Assembly: GCA_963830165.1 (NCBI GenBank)
Contig: CAWHKZ010000011.1
Coordinates: 248,001-312,000, forward strand
Source: Bog-756 sp963830165
Lineage (GTDB): Bacteria > Actinomycetota > Acidimicrobiia > Acidimicrobiales > RAAP-2
Reading direction: 5' to 3'
Length of the DNA: 64,000 bases
Shown: one piece after another, positions 1 to 8,001 of the stretch
How the letters are laid out: every line of letters starts with the position of its first letter
Position numbering within the stretch: the first letter of the stretch is position 1
Notes under the pieces: model-generated
Database searches by the model: none
What the model was told of the DNA's origin: nothing
The model's input: the letters and a program-made list of their open reading frames with translations, nothing else
Position numbers and translations under genes: made by a program

Positions 1-245
1 CAGCATTGCCGGGGGGTGTGACTCTCATACTGGTCAGGTCCTCGAGCAGGGCCTGGCCTGACCCGAATGGTGTGACTGGCCCCGTGCCTTCCCACTGATC
101 TGTCGACCTGGTTCCTGCTCCTGGACGCGCACCAGCCGGTCGGACGGACGTGACCTGATAGGAGCCTTGACGTGCACCATGGGAGTCCTGTCCGCCGTCC
201 CGGCCGGCGGTGCCATCCCAACCAGCAAGGAAGGCAGATACCAAC
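1..245 (+). ncRNA. IS110 left-end non-coding region, candidate bridge RNA
   Basis: This gene-free stretch lies directly upstream of the IS110 transposase. In IS110 elements of the IS621 type the left non-coding end encodes the bridge RNA that pairs with donor and target DNA. The sequence shows a hairpin with arms at 32-40 and 55-63 (GGTCAGG against CCTGACC plus two more pairs) and a repeated 9-mer GGTGTGACT at 15-23 and 69-77. Position, length and structure suit a bridge RNA. The element boundary and the guide loops cannot be fixed from one copy, so the RNA call is an inference. Confidence 0.4.
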
Positions 246-1490
246 ATGGCAAATAACGACAGGACCGTGGTCGGCGGGGTGGACACCCACGAGGATGTCC
301 ACGTCGCCGCCGTGGTCGACGAGATCGGGAGGATCCTCGAGACCTCGGCGTTTTCGACGACGGCAAAGGGCTTGGCCGAGCTCCACGCCTGGATGCGCTC
401 GTTCGGCGACGTTGCCCGGGTGGGGGTCGAGGGCACCGGGGCCTACGGTGCCGGCCTCGCACGCCACCTGAGTGGCGAAGGTGTCGAGGTGGTCGAGGTC
501 AACCGCCCGAACCGCCAGGTTCGGCGGCGTCGGGGCAAGTCCGACACGGTGGATGCCGAAGCGGCTGCCCGGGCTGCCCTGAACGGCGAAGCCACCGTGG
601 CACCCAAGGCCCAGGTCGGCGTCGTCGAGTCGATCCGGGTCCACCGGGTGGCCTTCGTGTCGGCCCGGTCCCACCGGACCCAGGTGGCACTCCAGATCCG
701 GGACCTGATCGTCACCGCTCCGCCCGAGCTCCGGGCCGTCCTCGGCCCGCTCGCCACCGAGGAGCGGGTGGCCCGCTGTGCCCGGTTCCGTGTGATCGGT
801 GACCCCGCCGACCCGTCGGTCGGGGTGAAGAGCGCACTGCGATCCTTGGCCCGGCGTCACGAGGCACTGACGGTCGAGATGGTCGAGCTGGAGGCGACGC
901 TCGACCGGCTGACGGCGATGGCAAATCCGGCGCTCCGGGGGGCGAAAGGCGTCGGCACCGACGTGGCGGCCATCCTGCTCACCGCAGCCGGTGACAATCC
1001 GGGCCGCCTGCGCGATGAGGCGGCCTTCGCTGCCATGTGGGGGGTGAGTCCGATCCAGGCGTCATCGGGCAAGGTCCAGCGCCATCGGCTCAACCGCTCG
1101 GGCAATCGGCAGGCCAACCACGCCCTCTGGCGCATCGTCCACGTGCGATTGACCTGTGATCCGGCGTCGAAGGCCTACCTGGAGCGCCGGACAGCCGAAG
1201 GCAAGTCCAGGCGGGAGATCGTCCGCTGCCTCAAGCGCTACGTGGCCCGGGAGATCTTCAGACTGTTGGTGTCCCCCGAAGCGGTGCCCGACGGAGCCGA
1301 CCTCCGCACGGCACGGATCGCCAGAGGACTCTCCCTGACGCCAGTGGCCGCAGCGCTCGACACCTCGATCAACTCCATCTCCAGGCTCGAACGCTCCATC
1401 ACCTTCGACACCGATCTGGCACGCCGCTACGAGACGTTCCTGGAATCAATCAGCGAAGACGAGTCCCAGGCCGTCCCCGCTGCGGCTTGA
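246..1490 (+). CDS. IS110-family transposase with C-terminal XRE-type HTH
   Basis: A 414-residue RNA-guided DEDD-type recombinase. The RuvC-like N-terminal domain carries the acidic set D13, E62, D100 and D103. The C-terminal Tnp_20 domain follows, with the serine motif QASSGK (Ser273/274), the likely nucleophile, and the conserved RSGNRQAN. Residues about 353-400 look like an added Cro/C1-type helix-turn-helix (LRTARIARGLSLT, then INSISRLERS). ATG 246 is preferred over GTG 210 because AAGGAAGG at 227-234 is correctly spaced for it. The gene is intact, so the element may be active. No terminal inverted repeats are expected in this family and none were found. Confidence 0.93.
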   Translation: MANNDRTVVGGVDTHEDVHVAAVVDEIGRILETSAFSTTAKGLAELHAWMRSFGDVARVGVEGTGAYGAGLARHLSGEGVEVVEVNRPNRQVRRRRGKSDTVDAEAAARAALNGEATVAPKAQVGVVESIRVHRVAFVSARSHRTQVALQIRDLIVTAPPELRAVLGPLATEERVARCARFRVIGDPADPSVGVKSALRSLARRHEALTVEMVELEATLDRLTAMANPALRGAKGVGTDVAAILLTAAGDNPGRLRDEAAFAAMWGVSPIQASSGKVQRHRLNRSGNRQANHALWRIVHVRLTCDPASKAYLERRTAEGKSRREIVRCLKRYVAREIFRLLVSPEAVPDGADLRTARIARGLSLTPVAAALDTSINSISRLERSITFDTDLARRYETFLESISEDESQAVPAAA

Positions 1491-1613
1491 CAGCCATAGG
1501 AGCATCGGTCGGTCGAGACAGCGGCGCGTGAGAGCGCGCACACGGGTGACGGTCGATTGCCTGTAGTGTGTGTGAGTCCACCCGCGCTGCGTCAACTGCG
1601 CCTGGTGGATCCC

Positions 1614-1655
1614 GAGGCACACTCCGGTGCTTCCCCTGTAGCCCGAAAGTGCCTC
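1614..1655 (+). promoter_or_regulatory. Hairpin-forming leader of the DEAD-box gene
   Basis: GAGGCAC (1614-1620) and GTGCCTC (1649-1655) form a perfect 7-bp inverted repeat ending one base before the helicase ATG. The GCAC of the left arm can instead pair with GTGC at 1627-1630, so two exclusive structures exist. No Shine-Dalgarno is visible before this ATG. Regulation of translation by this leader is an inference. Confidence 0.4.
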
Positions 1656-1656
1656 C

Positions 1657-3354
1657 ATGCCTCCCTCTGCCTCTTCCTTCGCCGTACTCGGCGTGCCCTC
1701 GGACATCGTGTCCGCGCTCGATGCCAACGGCATCACCTCCCCGTTCCCGATCCAGGCCATGACGCTTCCCGATGCCCTCGCCGGGCGTGACGTGTGCGGC
1801 AAGGCCCCGACCGGGTCGGGCAAGACGCTTGCCTTCGGCATCGGTGCCGTCGCCCGCCTCCAGGGCCGGTCGTCGAAGCCGAAGCACCCTCGCGTGCTCG
1901 TCCTGACGCCCACCCGGGAGCTGGCCGCCCAGGTCGCCTCCGAACTGCAGGTGCTCGCCGACCCTCGTGGCCTGAACGTGGAGTGCTTCTACGGCGGCGT
2001 CGGCTATGGCCCGCAGCTGAAGGCGCTGTCCCGCGGCGTGGACGTGGCGGTTGCCTGTCCCGGGCGGTTGGGCGACCTCCTGGAGCGCGGCAGCATCCGT
2101 CTCGACGCCGTGGAGATCGTCGTCATCGACGAGGCCGACCGCATGGCTGACATGGGCTTCCTGCCCGACGTCCGGCGGATTCTCGACCTGACGCCCGACG
2201 GCCGACAAACCCTGCTCTTCTCGGCGACGCTGGACGGCGACATCGACGTCCTCGTGAAGCGCTATCAGAACCAACCGGCCCGCCACGAGCTCGAGGTGGA
2301 CGTGGACGACGCCGGTGCGGCGGTGCACCTCTTCTGGCGGGTGTCCTCGGGTGACCGGATCGACCGGACCGCCGAGGTCATCACGGCGAGTGGCCCGACC
2401 ATCGTGTTCTCGCGGACCAAGCATGGGGCGGACCGCATCGCCCGACAGCTCGAGCAGCGGGGTATCCGCGCCGCAGCCATCCACGGCGACCGCAGCCAGA
2501 AGCAGCGCGAGAAGGCGCTGGACTCGTTCGTCCGCGGCGCGGTCGACGCACTGGTCGCCACCGACGTCGCGGCACGGGGCATCCACGTGGACGGGGTGAA
2601 CGCAGTCGTCCACTTCGACCCCTCGGCCGAATCGAAGGACTACGTACACCGGTCTGGCCGCACGGCCCGGGCCGGTGCCACCGGGGTCGTCATCAGCTTC
2701 GTGACCCCGGACAAGGCCGGCGCCGTCAAGAAGCTCCAGCGGGAACTCCACGTTCCCATCGGCACCACCGAGTACGACCCCACGGCCATCAAGAGCATCC
2801 TCGGTCCGCCGCCGGCCCGCCGCGTGGTCGCCGACCGTCCGGCCAGCAGGGAGACGTCCCCCAATGCCGGACGTGGCGGCGTTAGGGCGTCGCGGCCGTT
2901 CAAGACCCGGAAGCCCGCCGCTCACGGCGGCGGCACTCGCAACGGTGGCCACCGTGGCAACGCCGGGCCGCGTGACGGCGAGGACCGTCGCGAGCGGGAC
3001 GGCTTCAACCGAGACGACGGATCCCGTCCCTCGTCTGGGAAGCCGGCCGGATTCTCCAAGCCGGGGAAGCCGGGCAAGCCCGGCAGGCCGGGAAAGCCGA
3101 CCGGATTCGCCAGCTCGGGCAAGCCGGCCAAGTCGTCCGGGTTCGCCAAGCCCGGCAAGCCCGGGAAGCCGGGCCACAACGGGTCCCCGGGGGGCCACGC
3201 CACTGCCGGCGCGGCGTCGAGCCGGAGTGCAGCACCGGCGGGACGTCGGACCAGGGGCACCGGTGCCGGCGCTCCGGGCGGGGTGCGCCGCGGAGGAGCG
3301 GCCGGAGCACGGGCCACCAACGGTGGGGGCGGTCGGTCGCAGCGGGGTCGCTGA
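1657..3354 (+). CDS. DEAD-box ATP-dependent RNA helicase
   Basis: A 565-residue RNA helicase that would remodel structured RNA or ribosome assembly intermediates in the cytoplasm. Motifs appear in order: FPIQ Q-motif (30-33), APTGSGKT Walker A (50-57), LTPTREL (Ia), VIDEADRM (DEAD at 158-161), SAT (189-191) and YVHRSGRTARAG (motif VI). From about residue 400 the protein is a long, basic, disordered tail rich in Gly, Lys, Pro and Arg, with GKPGKPG-type repeats, typical of the RNA-binding tails of RhlE/DeaD-like helicases. It is a single gene after the IS110 element. Whether it is rhlE or deaD cannot be decided from motifs alone. Confidence 0.93.
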   Translation: MPPSASSFAVLGVPSDIVSALDANGITSPFPIQAMTLPDALAGRDVCGKAPTGSGKTLAFGIGAVARLQGRSSKPKHPRVLVLTPTRELAAQVASELQVLADPRGLNVECFYGGVGYGPQLKALSRGVDVAVACPGRLGDLLERGSIRLDAVEIVVIDEADRMADMGFLPDVRRILDLTPDGRQTLLFSATLDGDIDVLVKRYQNQPARHELEVDVDDAGAAVHLFWRVSSGDRIDRTAEVITASGPTIVFSRTKHGADRIARQLEQRGIRAAAIHGDRSQKQREKALDSFVRGAVDALVATDVAARGIHVDGVNAVVHFDPSAESKDYVHRSGRTARAGATGVVISFVTPDKAGAVKKLQRELHVPIGTTEYDPTAIKSILGPPPARRVVADRPASRETSPNAGRGGVRASRPFKTRKPAAHGGGTRNGGHRGNAGPRDGEDRRERDGFNRDDGSRPSSGKPAGFSKPGKPGKPGRPGKPTGFASSGKPAKSSGFAKPGKPGKPGHNGSPGGHATAGAASSRSAAPAGRRTRGTGAGAPGGVRRGGAAGARATNGGGGRSQRGR

Positions 3355-3413
3355 GCGGCGTTGACGATCGTGCTTGCGATCATTGGTCGCAACGCGGCGA
3401 GACGCCCAAGCCC

Positions 3414-3419
3414 TACAGT
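3414..3419 (+). promoter_or_regulatory. -10 box TACAGT, leaderless start of FKBP gene
   Basis: TACAGT lies 6 nt before ATG 3426 and there is no ribosome binding site, so transcription probably starts at or next to the start codon. Confidence 0.6.
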
Positions 3420-3425
3420 CGCAGC

Positions 3426-3803
3426 ATGCCTTCAGACATGAAACCGACCGTGGCCATCCCCGACGGCCCGCCGGCGGGTGGGCTCGTGATCGAGGATCTC
3501 GAGGTGGGCTCCGGTGCCGAGGCCGTTGCCGGCAAGCCCGTGACCGTGCACTACGTGGGCGTGTCCTGGTCGACCGGTGGAGAGTTCGATTCTTCGTGGG
3601 ACCGTGACGAGTTGTTCAGCTTCCCACTGGGTGCGGGCCACGTGATCCAGGGGTGGGACGAAGGTGTCGCCGGCATGAAGATCGGCGGGCGCCGCCGCAT
3701 CACCATCCCGCCCGAGCTCGGCTACGGGAGCCGCGGTGCCGGTGGGGTGATCGGGCCGAACGAGACGCTCGTCTTCGTCGTCGACCTGTTCGACGTCGGC
3801 TGA
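3426..3803 (+). CDS. FKBP-type peptidyl-prolyl cis-trans isomerase
   Basis: A 125-residue single-domain FKBP that speeds Xaa-Pro bond isomerisation during folding. The fold is complete: VTVHYVG, FDSSWDR, FSFPLGAGHVIQGWDEGV, GGRRRITIPPELGYG and the closing strand LVFVVDLFDVG. There is no signal peptide, so it is probably cytoplasmic. The start is set by the leaderless -10 box just upstream. The last codons, including the TGA, are copied twice more downstream in the same frame. In those copies the stop position reads TGG, so the TGA may be a recent gain or a readthrough site. It converges on cofE. Confidence 0.93.
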   Translation: MPSDMKPTVAIPDGPPAGGLVIEDLEVGSGAEAVAGKPVTVHYVGVSWSTGGEFDSSWDRDELFSFPLGAGHVIQGWDEGVAGMKIGGRRRITIPPELGYGSRGAGGVIGPNETLVFVVDLFDVG

Positions 3804-3886
3804 GCCGCCCCAGCCCCAGCCCCACTCGACGTCTGCTGGACAGCCCCAGCCCCAGCCCGAGCCCCAGCCCCACTCGACGTCGGCTG
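3790..3886 (+). repeat. Triplicated FKBP 3' end with C-rich linkers
   Basis: TCGACGTCGGCTG occurs at 3790-3802 (the FKBP C-terminus), 3826-3838 (one mismatch) and 3874-3886. The copies are separated by runs of CCCCAG. Offsets of 36 and 48 nt keep them in frame. Past the TGA, the frame stays open for 31 Pro-Ala-rich codons to a TGA at 3897-3899. Confidence 0.75.
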
Positions 3887-3909
3887 GACCGACCCCTGAC
3901 GAGCGGGTG

Positions 3910-4632
3910 TCAGCGAAAGAGATCGCCGGACGGGTCGCGCACGATCTCCTCGGAGACCGAGGCCCGGCGGAGCCACGACGGATCGACCCCCCTCACCACG
4001 GCAGCGGGGATCGAGCGGTCCTTGCCCATCACCAGCTCGGCGGCCCCGGCGACCTCGTCGGCCACGCAGACCTCGGTCGCCTCGAGTAGCCGGCCCGTGG
4101 CGTCCGGGGTGCCGCGCAGGTCGACCACCCCGGCGATGCCGGCGATGCCGATGGCGACGTCGGTCACGCCGTTGCGCCAGGTCCGGCCGAAGGTGTCGGA
4201 GACGATGACGGCCACGCTGACCCCCAGGAGGTGCGAGAGAGCCTCGCGGATCCGACGGGCCGAACGGTCCGGGTCGACGGGCAGCAGTGCGGCGGTACCG
4301 GCATCCACATTGGACAGGTCGATGCCGGCGTTGGCGCAGACGAACCCGTGACGGGTCTCGGTGATGAGGAGGTCGCCGCGCCGGCGCAGCACCCGCACCG
4401 ACTCGGACTCGACGAGTGCCCGCTTGGCGTCGGGGTCGTCGACATCGATGGGCACGATCCGGTCCTCGGCCTTGGACACGACCTTCTGGGTCACGACGAG
4501 GACGTCGCCGTCGGCCACCCATGGAGTAGGCGAACCCGCCGCGTCCAGGGTGCAGAGCGCGGGAGCCAGGAGGCCGGCCAGGTCGTCGCCGGGTCGCACT
4601 TCGGCGATGCCGAGGACCGGCACGATGGACAT
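3910..4632 (-). CDS. cofE: Coenzyme F420-0:L-glutamate ligase
   Basis: A 240-residue GTP-dependent ligase that adds gamma-linked glutamates to F420-0, making the redox cofactor F420. Family motifs include GDVLVVTQKVVSKAEDR, CANAGIDLSNV, SDTFGRTWRNGV and ADEVAGAAELVMGK. The protein is the single-domain form; the C-terminal nitroreductase-like domain of mycobacterial FbiB is absent. It is transcribed after cofD with a 40-nt gap. ATG 4632 matches the usual family N-terminus. GTG 4653, seven codons upstream, sits 4 nt after a GGAGG and is a real alternative. Confidence 0.93.
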   Translation of the reverse strand: MSIVPVLGIAEVRPGDDLAGLLAPALCTLDAAGSPTPWVADGDVLVVTQKVVSKAEDRIVPIDVDDPDAKRALVESESVRVLRRRGDLLITETRHGFVCANAGIDLSNVDAGTAALLPVDPDRSARRIREALSHLLGVSVAVIVSDTFGRTWRNGVTDVAIGIAGIAGVVDLRGTPDATGRLLEATEVCVADEVAGAAELVMGKDRSIPAAVVRGVDPSWLRRASVSEEIVRDPSGDLFR

Positions 4633-4672
4633 GCCCCCGGGGGGCGGGCGCACGTCGCCTCCGGCCCGGGGC

Positions 4673-5599
4673 TCAGCCGACGGCATCGAGCACGACGCGG
4701 GCCAGTGCCGCGGAACGGGCGACGTCGGACATGATCGTCGGTGCCACGACGCACCGGATCCCCTCGGCCTCGACGGCAGAGGCCAGCGCGGCGTCGGCGT
4801 CGTCGACGACCAGGGTCGACACCCAGGGCGCGTACCACCGGGCCACGCCGACCACCGATGACTCGAAGCCCATCTCGACCAGCAGGCGGTCGGCCGGTCC
4901 CTTGAGCGCCGCACCGGCGACGATGGGCGAGACGGCCACGGTGTCCTCGCGGCGGGCGGCCAGTGCCTCGGGGATGCCGGGCACGGCCAGCAGCGGATCG
5001 ATCGACACGACCGGATTGGACGGGCACACGACCACGGTGGACGCCGCGGCGATGGCGTCGAGGACCCCTGGGGCCGGGCGCGAGTCGGCCGCCCCGTCGA
5101 ATTCGACCTTCTCCACGGCAACGTCGTGGTGCAGCTTCACGAAGTACTCCTGGAACCCGACCTCGTCCCCGCCGACCAGGCGCAGCTGCGTCCGGAGCGG
5201 GTCGTCGGTGACGGGCAGCAGGCGGATCCCGACGCCGAACCGCTCGGCCAGCTCGCCGGTCACGGTTCCGAGCGGTGCGCCTTCGGACAGGCGCTGGGTG
5301 CGGTAGCAGTGGGTGGCCAGGTCCTTGTCGCCGAGGTTGAACCAGGTGATCCCACCGAGCTGGCCGAGGGACTCCATGACCCGCCAGGTCTCCCCGGCGA
5401 GGCCCCAACCGGTCTCCGGGTTGATGGCATCGGCGAGCGTGTACATGACCGTGTCCAGGTCGGGGGAGATGTGGAGGCCGTGGAGGTCGGTGTCGTCCCC
5501 CACGTTGACGATCGCCGTGATGTCGCCCGGGGGGACGACCTCGACCATCCCCCGGAGCAGCCGGGCGGCGCCCACACCACCGGCCAGGGCGGTGATCAC
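4673..5599 (-). CDS. cofD: 2-phospho-L-lactate transferase (F420 pathway)
   Basis: A 308-residue enzyme that transfers the phospholactyl or phosphoenolpyruvyl moiety from the GDP/GTP-activated donor to FO, giving F420-0 or its dehydro form. The N-terminus ITALAGGVGAARLLRG, the motif NVGDDTDLHGLHISPDLDTV, WFNLGDKDLATH and the C-terminal CPSNPVVSIDP are hallmarks of CofD/FbiA. GTG 5599 is chosen because it places the glycine-rich loop at the expected N-terminus. A -10-like TAGCCT lies at 5641-5646 on the minus strand, giving a leader of about 35 nt. It is the first gene of the cofD-cofE operon and is divergent from the glycosyltransferase operon. Confidence 0.95.
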   Translation of the reverse strand: MITALAGGVGAARLLRGMVEVVPPGDITAIVNVGDDTDLHGLHISPDLDTVMYTLADAINPETGWGLAGETWRVMESLGQLGGITWFNLGDKDLATHCYRTQRLSEGAPLGTVTGELAERFGVGIRLLPVTDDPLRTQLRLVGGDEVGFQEYFVKLHHDVAVEKVEFDGAADSRPAPGVLDAIAAASTVVVCPSNPVVSIDPLLAVPGIPEALAARREDTVAVSPIVAGAALKGPADRLLVEMGFESSVVGVARWYAPWVSTLVVDDADAALASAVEAEGIRCVVAPTIMSDVARSAALARVVLDAVG

Positions 5600-5695
5600 C
5601 GTGTGGTCCGCTCGTCGACGCACGTCATGGGCATCCGCGCAGGCTACCCGCCGCGCCGGTACGGACCGGAGCCGGGGATGTGCAAGGCTCACGGC

Positions 5696-6886
5696 GTGCC
5701 GCCGGAGCGACCAGCGTCCGCCGCGACGGACCGCCTGTCGGTCGGGTTCGACGCCACCCCCCTGCTGGGCAGGCCCACCGGGGTCGGGGTGTTCTGTGCG
5801 GGTGCGCTGGCCGGGCTCGCCTCCCGGGACGACATCGACGTGACCGCCTTCGCGGTGAGCTGGCGCCGCCGGGAGGGCATCGACGCCCGACTCCCGGCCG
5901 GGGTCGGCTCGGGCCAGCGACCGATGCCCGCCCGCCCGCTGCACGCGGCCTGGGCCCACGGATCGCTCCCACCGCTCGAGTGGTTCGTCGGACGGCGGGA
6001 CGTCGTCCACGGTTCCAACTTCGTGGTGCCCCCGACCCGGTCGGCAGCCAGGGTGGTGACCGTGCACGACCTCACCGTCATCCGCTTCCCGGAGCTGTGC
6101 GACGCCCCGACGCTCGCCTACCCGGCGCTCGTCCGCCGGGCGGTGGCCGAGGGTGCCTGGGTGCACACGCCGTCGTCCTTCGTCGCCGCCGAGGTGGTGG
6201 CCGAGTTCGCCGTCGACCCCGATCGTGTGCGCGCCGTCCACCACGGCGTACCCGAACTACCCGAACTGCCCGGGCCGGCCGCAGGTGGCCTGCACGCCCG
6301 CACCGGTGGGCTGGAGCTGCCGGAGGGATGCCGTCGCTACGTGCTGGCGGTGGGCACCGTGGAGCCCCGCAAGGACTACCCCCTCCTGGTGGGTTCGTTC
6401 GCCGCCGTGGCGGCCGGCCATCCCGATGTCGCCCTGGTCGTCGTGGGGGGTGACGGGTGGGGTGCCGGAGCCTTCGAGGCGGCCGTGGCGGCGTCGCCGG
6501 CACGGTCGCGGATCGTGCGGCCCGGGTACCTCGACGATGCCGCCCTGGCCGGAGCCATGAGAGGGGCGTCCGTGCTGGCGTACCCCTCGCGCTACGAGGG
6601 GTTCGGCTTCCCCCCGCTGCAGGCCATGGCCGTCGGGGTGCCGGTGGTGGCCACCGCCGCGGGCGCCGTCCCCGAGGTCGTAGGTGACGGTGCCTGGTTG
6701 GTCGATCCCGGTGACGGCGAGGGCCTGTCGGCCCGTCTCCTCGACGCCCTCGAAGGTGGGGCGGCCGTCGACGACCTCGTCGCACGGGGCCGCGAGCGCG
6801 CCTCGGCCTTCAGCTGGACCGCGTGTGCCGCCGGACTGGCCACCCTCTATCAGGACGCCGTTCGGGCGTCGGGGTCCCGGCGGTGA
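5696..6886 (+). CDS. Glycosyltransferase, GT4 family (first of three)
   Basis: About 396 residues, GT-B fold, retaining type. The N-terminal domain has the acceptor loop GRPTGVGVF and the conserved VVTVHDLTVIRFPE. The C-terminal donor domain has VLAVGTVEPRKDY and the nucleotide-sugar motif YPSRYEGFGFPPLQAMAVGVPVV, where the E...E pair binds the donor. These features match mannosyl/rhamnosyl transferases, and the mannose genes nearby suggest GDP-mannose as donor, which is an inference. GTG 5696 has AAGGCT 6 nt upstream, fitting the leaderless spacing seen elsewhere; ATG 5678 is an alternative. It is the first gene of a tight operon. Confidence 0.88.
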   Translation: MPPERPASAATDRLSVGFDATPLLGRPTGVGVFCAGALAGLASRDDIDVTAFAVSWRRREGIDARLPAGVGSGQRPMPARPLHAAWAHGSLPPLEWFVGRRDVVHGSNFVVPPTRSAARVVTVHDLTVIRFPELCDAPTLAYPALVRRAVAEGAWVHTPSSFVAAEVVAEFAVDPDRVRAVHHGVPELPELPGPAAGGLHARTGGLELPEGCRRYVLAVGTVEPRKDYPLLVGSFAAVAAGHPDVALVVVGGDGWGAGAFEAAVAASPARSRIVRPGYLDDAALAGAMRGASVLAYPSRYEGFGFPPLQAMAVGVPVVATAAGAVPEVVGDGAWLVDPGDGEGLSARLLDALEGGAAVDDLVARGRERASAFSWTACAAGLATLYQDAVRASGSRR

Positions 6887-8001
6887 GCCGCCAGCGGGTC
6901 CTCCTGTTGGTGGAGCAGCTGCGACGCTCGGCGGCCGGCGGGATCGGCACGTACGTGCTCGGCCTGCTGCAGGGACTCGACGCGCTGGCCGCCGAGGATC
7001 CGGACGGCGCACCCGAGCTCGTCCTCACCGCCAGTCGGTCCCGTTCCGGGCCCGACGGCGACCCGCTCGCCACCCTCGGCCACCCCCTGCACGCGTCGGT
7101 CCTGCCCGGCCCGCTGCTGACCCGGGCGTGGGACCGGGGGATCGTACGGGCCCCGTCGGGGATCGACGTCGTGCACGCCGTCTCGCTCGCCACGCTCGAG
7201 CCCGGTCGGGCCCCGTTGGTGGTGACGATCCACGACCTCCTGTGGCGCCGCATCCCCGAGGCCTACCCGTGGAGGGGCCGGCACTGGCACGAAGCGGCGC
7301 TGCGGCGTGCGCTGCGGCGTGCCGACAGGTTCATCGTCCCGGCCGACGTCGTGGCCTCCGACCTGATGGATGCCGGCGCGGCCCCCGACGACATCGTCGT
7401 CGTCCCCATGGGGTCCGATCACCTGCCCCCGCCCGACGTGGCGGCGGCGAGGTCCCATCTGGCCACCCTCGGCGTGCACGGGCCGTTCCTGCTGTGCGTG
7501 GGCACGCTGGAACCCCGCAAGAACCTCCAGCGTCTCATCGAGGCCTACGGGGCCATCCGCGACGCGCTGCCCGCGCCCTGGCCCCTGGTGATGGTGGGGC
7601 CGTCGGGATGGGGGGAGAAAGTGGCCCCGGGTCCAGGGGTCGTCCACGCCGGCTCGGTGTCGGCCACGGAGTTGGCCGGCCTGTACGTGTCGGCCCGTCT
7701 CCTGGCCTACGTCCCCCTGATCGAGGGATTCGGGCTGCCTCCGGTCGAGGCGATGTCGGTGGGTACGCCCGTGGTGGCCAGCCCGCTCCCCAGCACGGGG
7801 GGCGCCGCCTTCGAGGTCGACCCCCAGGACACCGACTCGATCGCCGCCGGCCTGCTCCGCGTGGCCACCGACGAGCCGACCCGGGAGGATCTGCTGGTCA
7901 AGGGGTCGGCGAGGGCCGCCGAGCTGTCGTGGACGTCGATCGCCCGCAGGCACCGGGACGTGTGGGACCAGGTGTCCGGGCGGGACCGGGGCGCGTCGTG
8001 A
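6883..8001 (+). CDS. Glycosyltransferase, GT4 family (second of three)
   Basis: A 372-residue GT-B glycosyltransferase of the same family as its neighbours. It shows GGIGTYVLGLL near the N-terminus, VVTIHDLLWRRIPEAYPWRG, LLCVGTLEPRKNLQRLIEA and the donor-binding YVPLIEGFGLPPVEAMSVGTPVV. GTG 6883 overlaps the previous stop as GTGA, so translation is coupled. An in-frame upstream start at 6823 would lie inside the previous gene and is unlikely. The three transferases probably build successive sugars of one surface glycan; the order and linkage cannot be read from sequence. Confidence 0.88.
   Translation: MSRQRVLLLVEQLRRSAAGGIGTYVLGLLQGLDALAAEDPDGAPELVLTASRSRSGPDGDPLATLGHPLHASVLPGPLLTRAWDRGIVRAPSGIDVVHAVSLATLEPGRAPLVVTIHDLLWRRIPEAYPWRGRHWHEAALRRALRRADRFIVPADVVASDLMDAGAAPDDIVVVPMGSDHLPPPDVAAARSHLATLGVHGPFLLCVGTLEPRKNLQRLIEAYGAIRDALPAPWPLVMVGPSGWGEKVAPGPGVVHAGSVSATELAGLYVSARLLAYVPLIEGFGLPPVEAMSVGTPVVASPLPSTGGAAFEVDPQDTDSIAAGLLRVATDEPTREDLLVKGSARAAELSWTSIARRHRDVWDQVSGRDRGAS

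Noticed and set aside
1450..3198. A long open frame antisense to the DEAD-box gene (582 codons)
   Set aside because: High-GC genes leave long antisense frames. The translation is compositionally odd, has no family motifs, and the sense strand is an unmistakable helicase.
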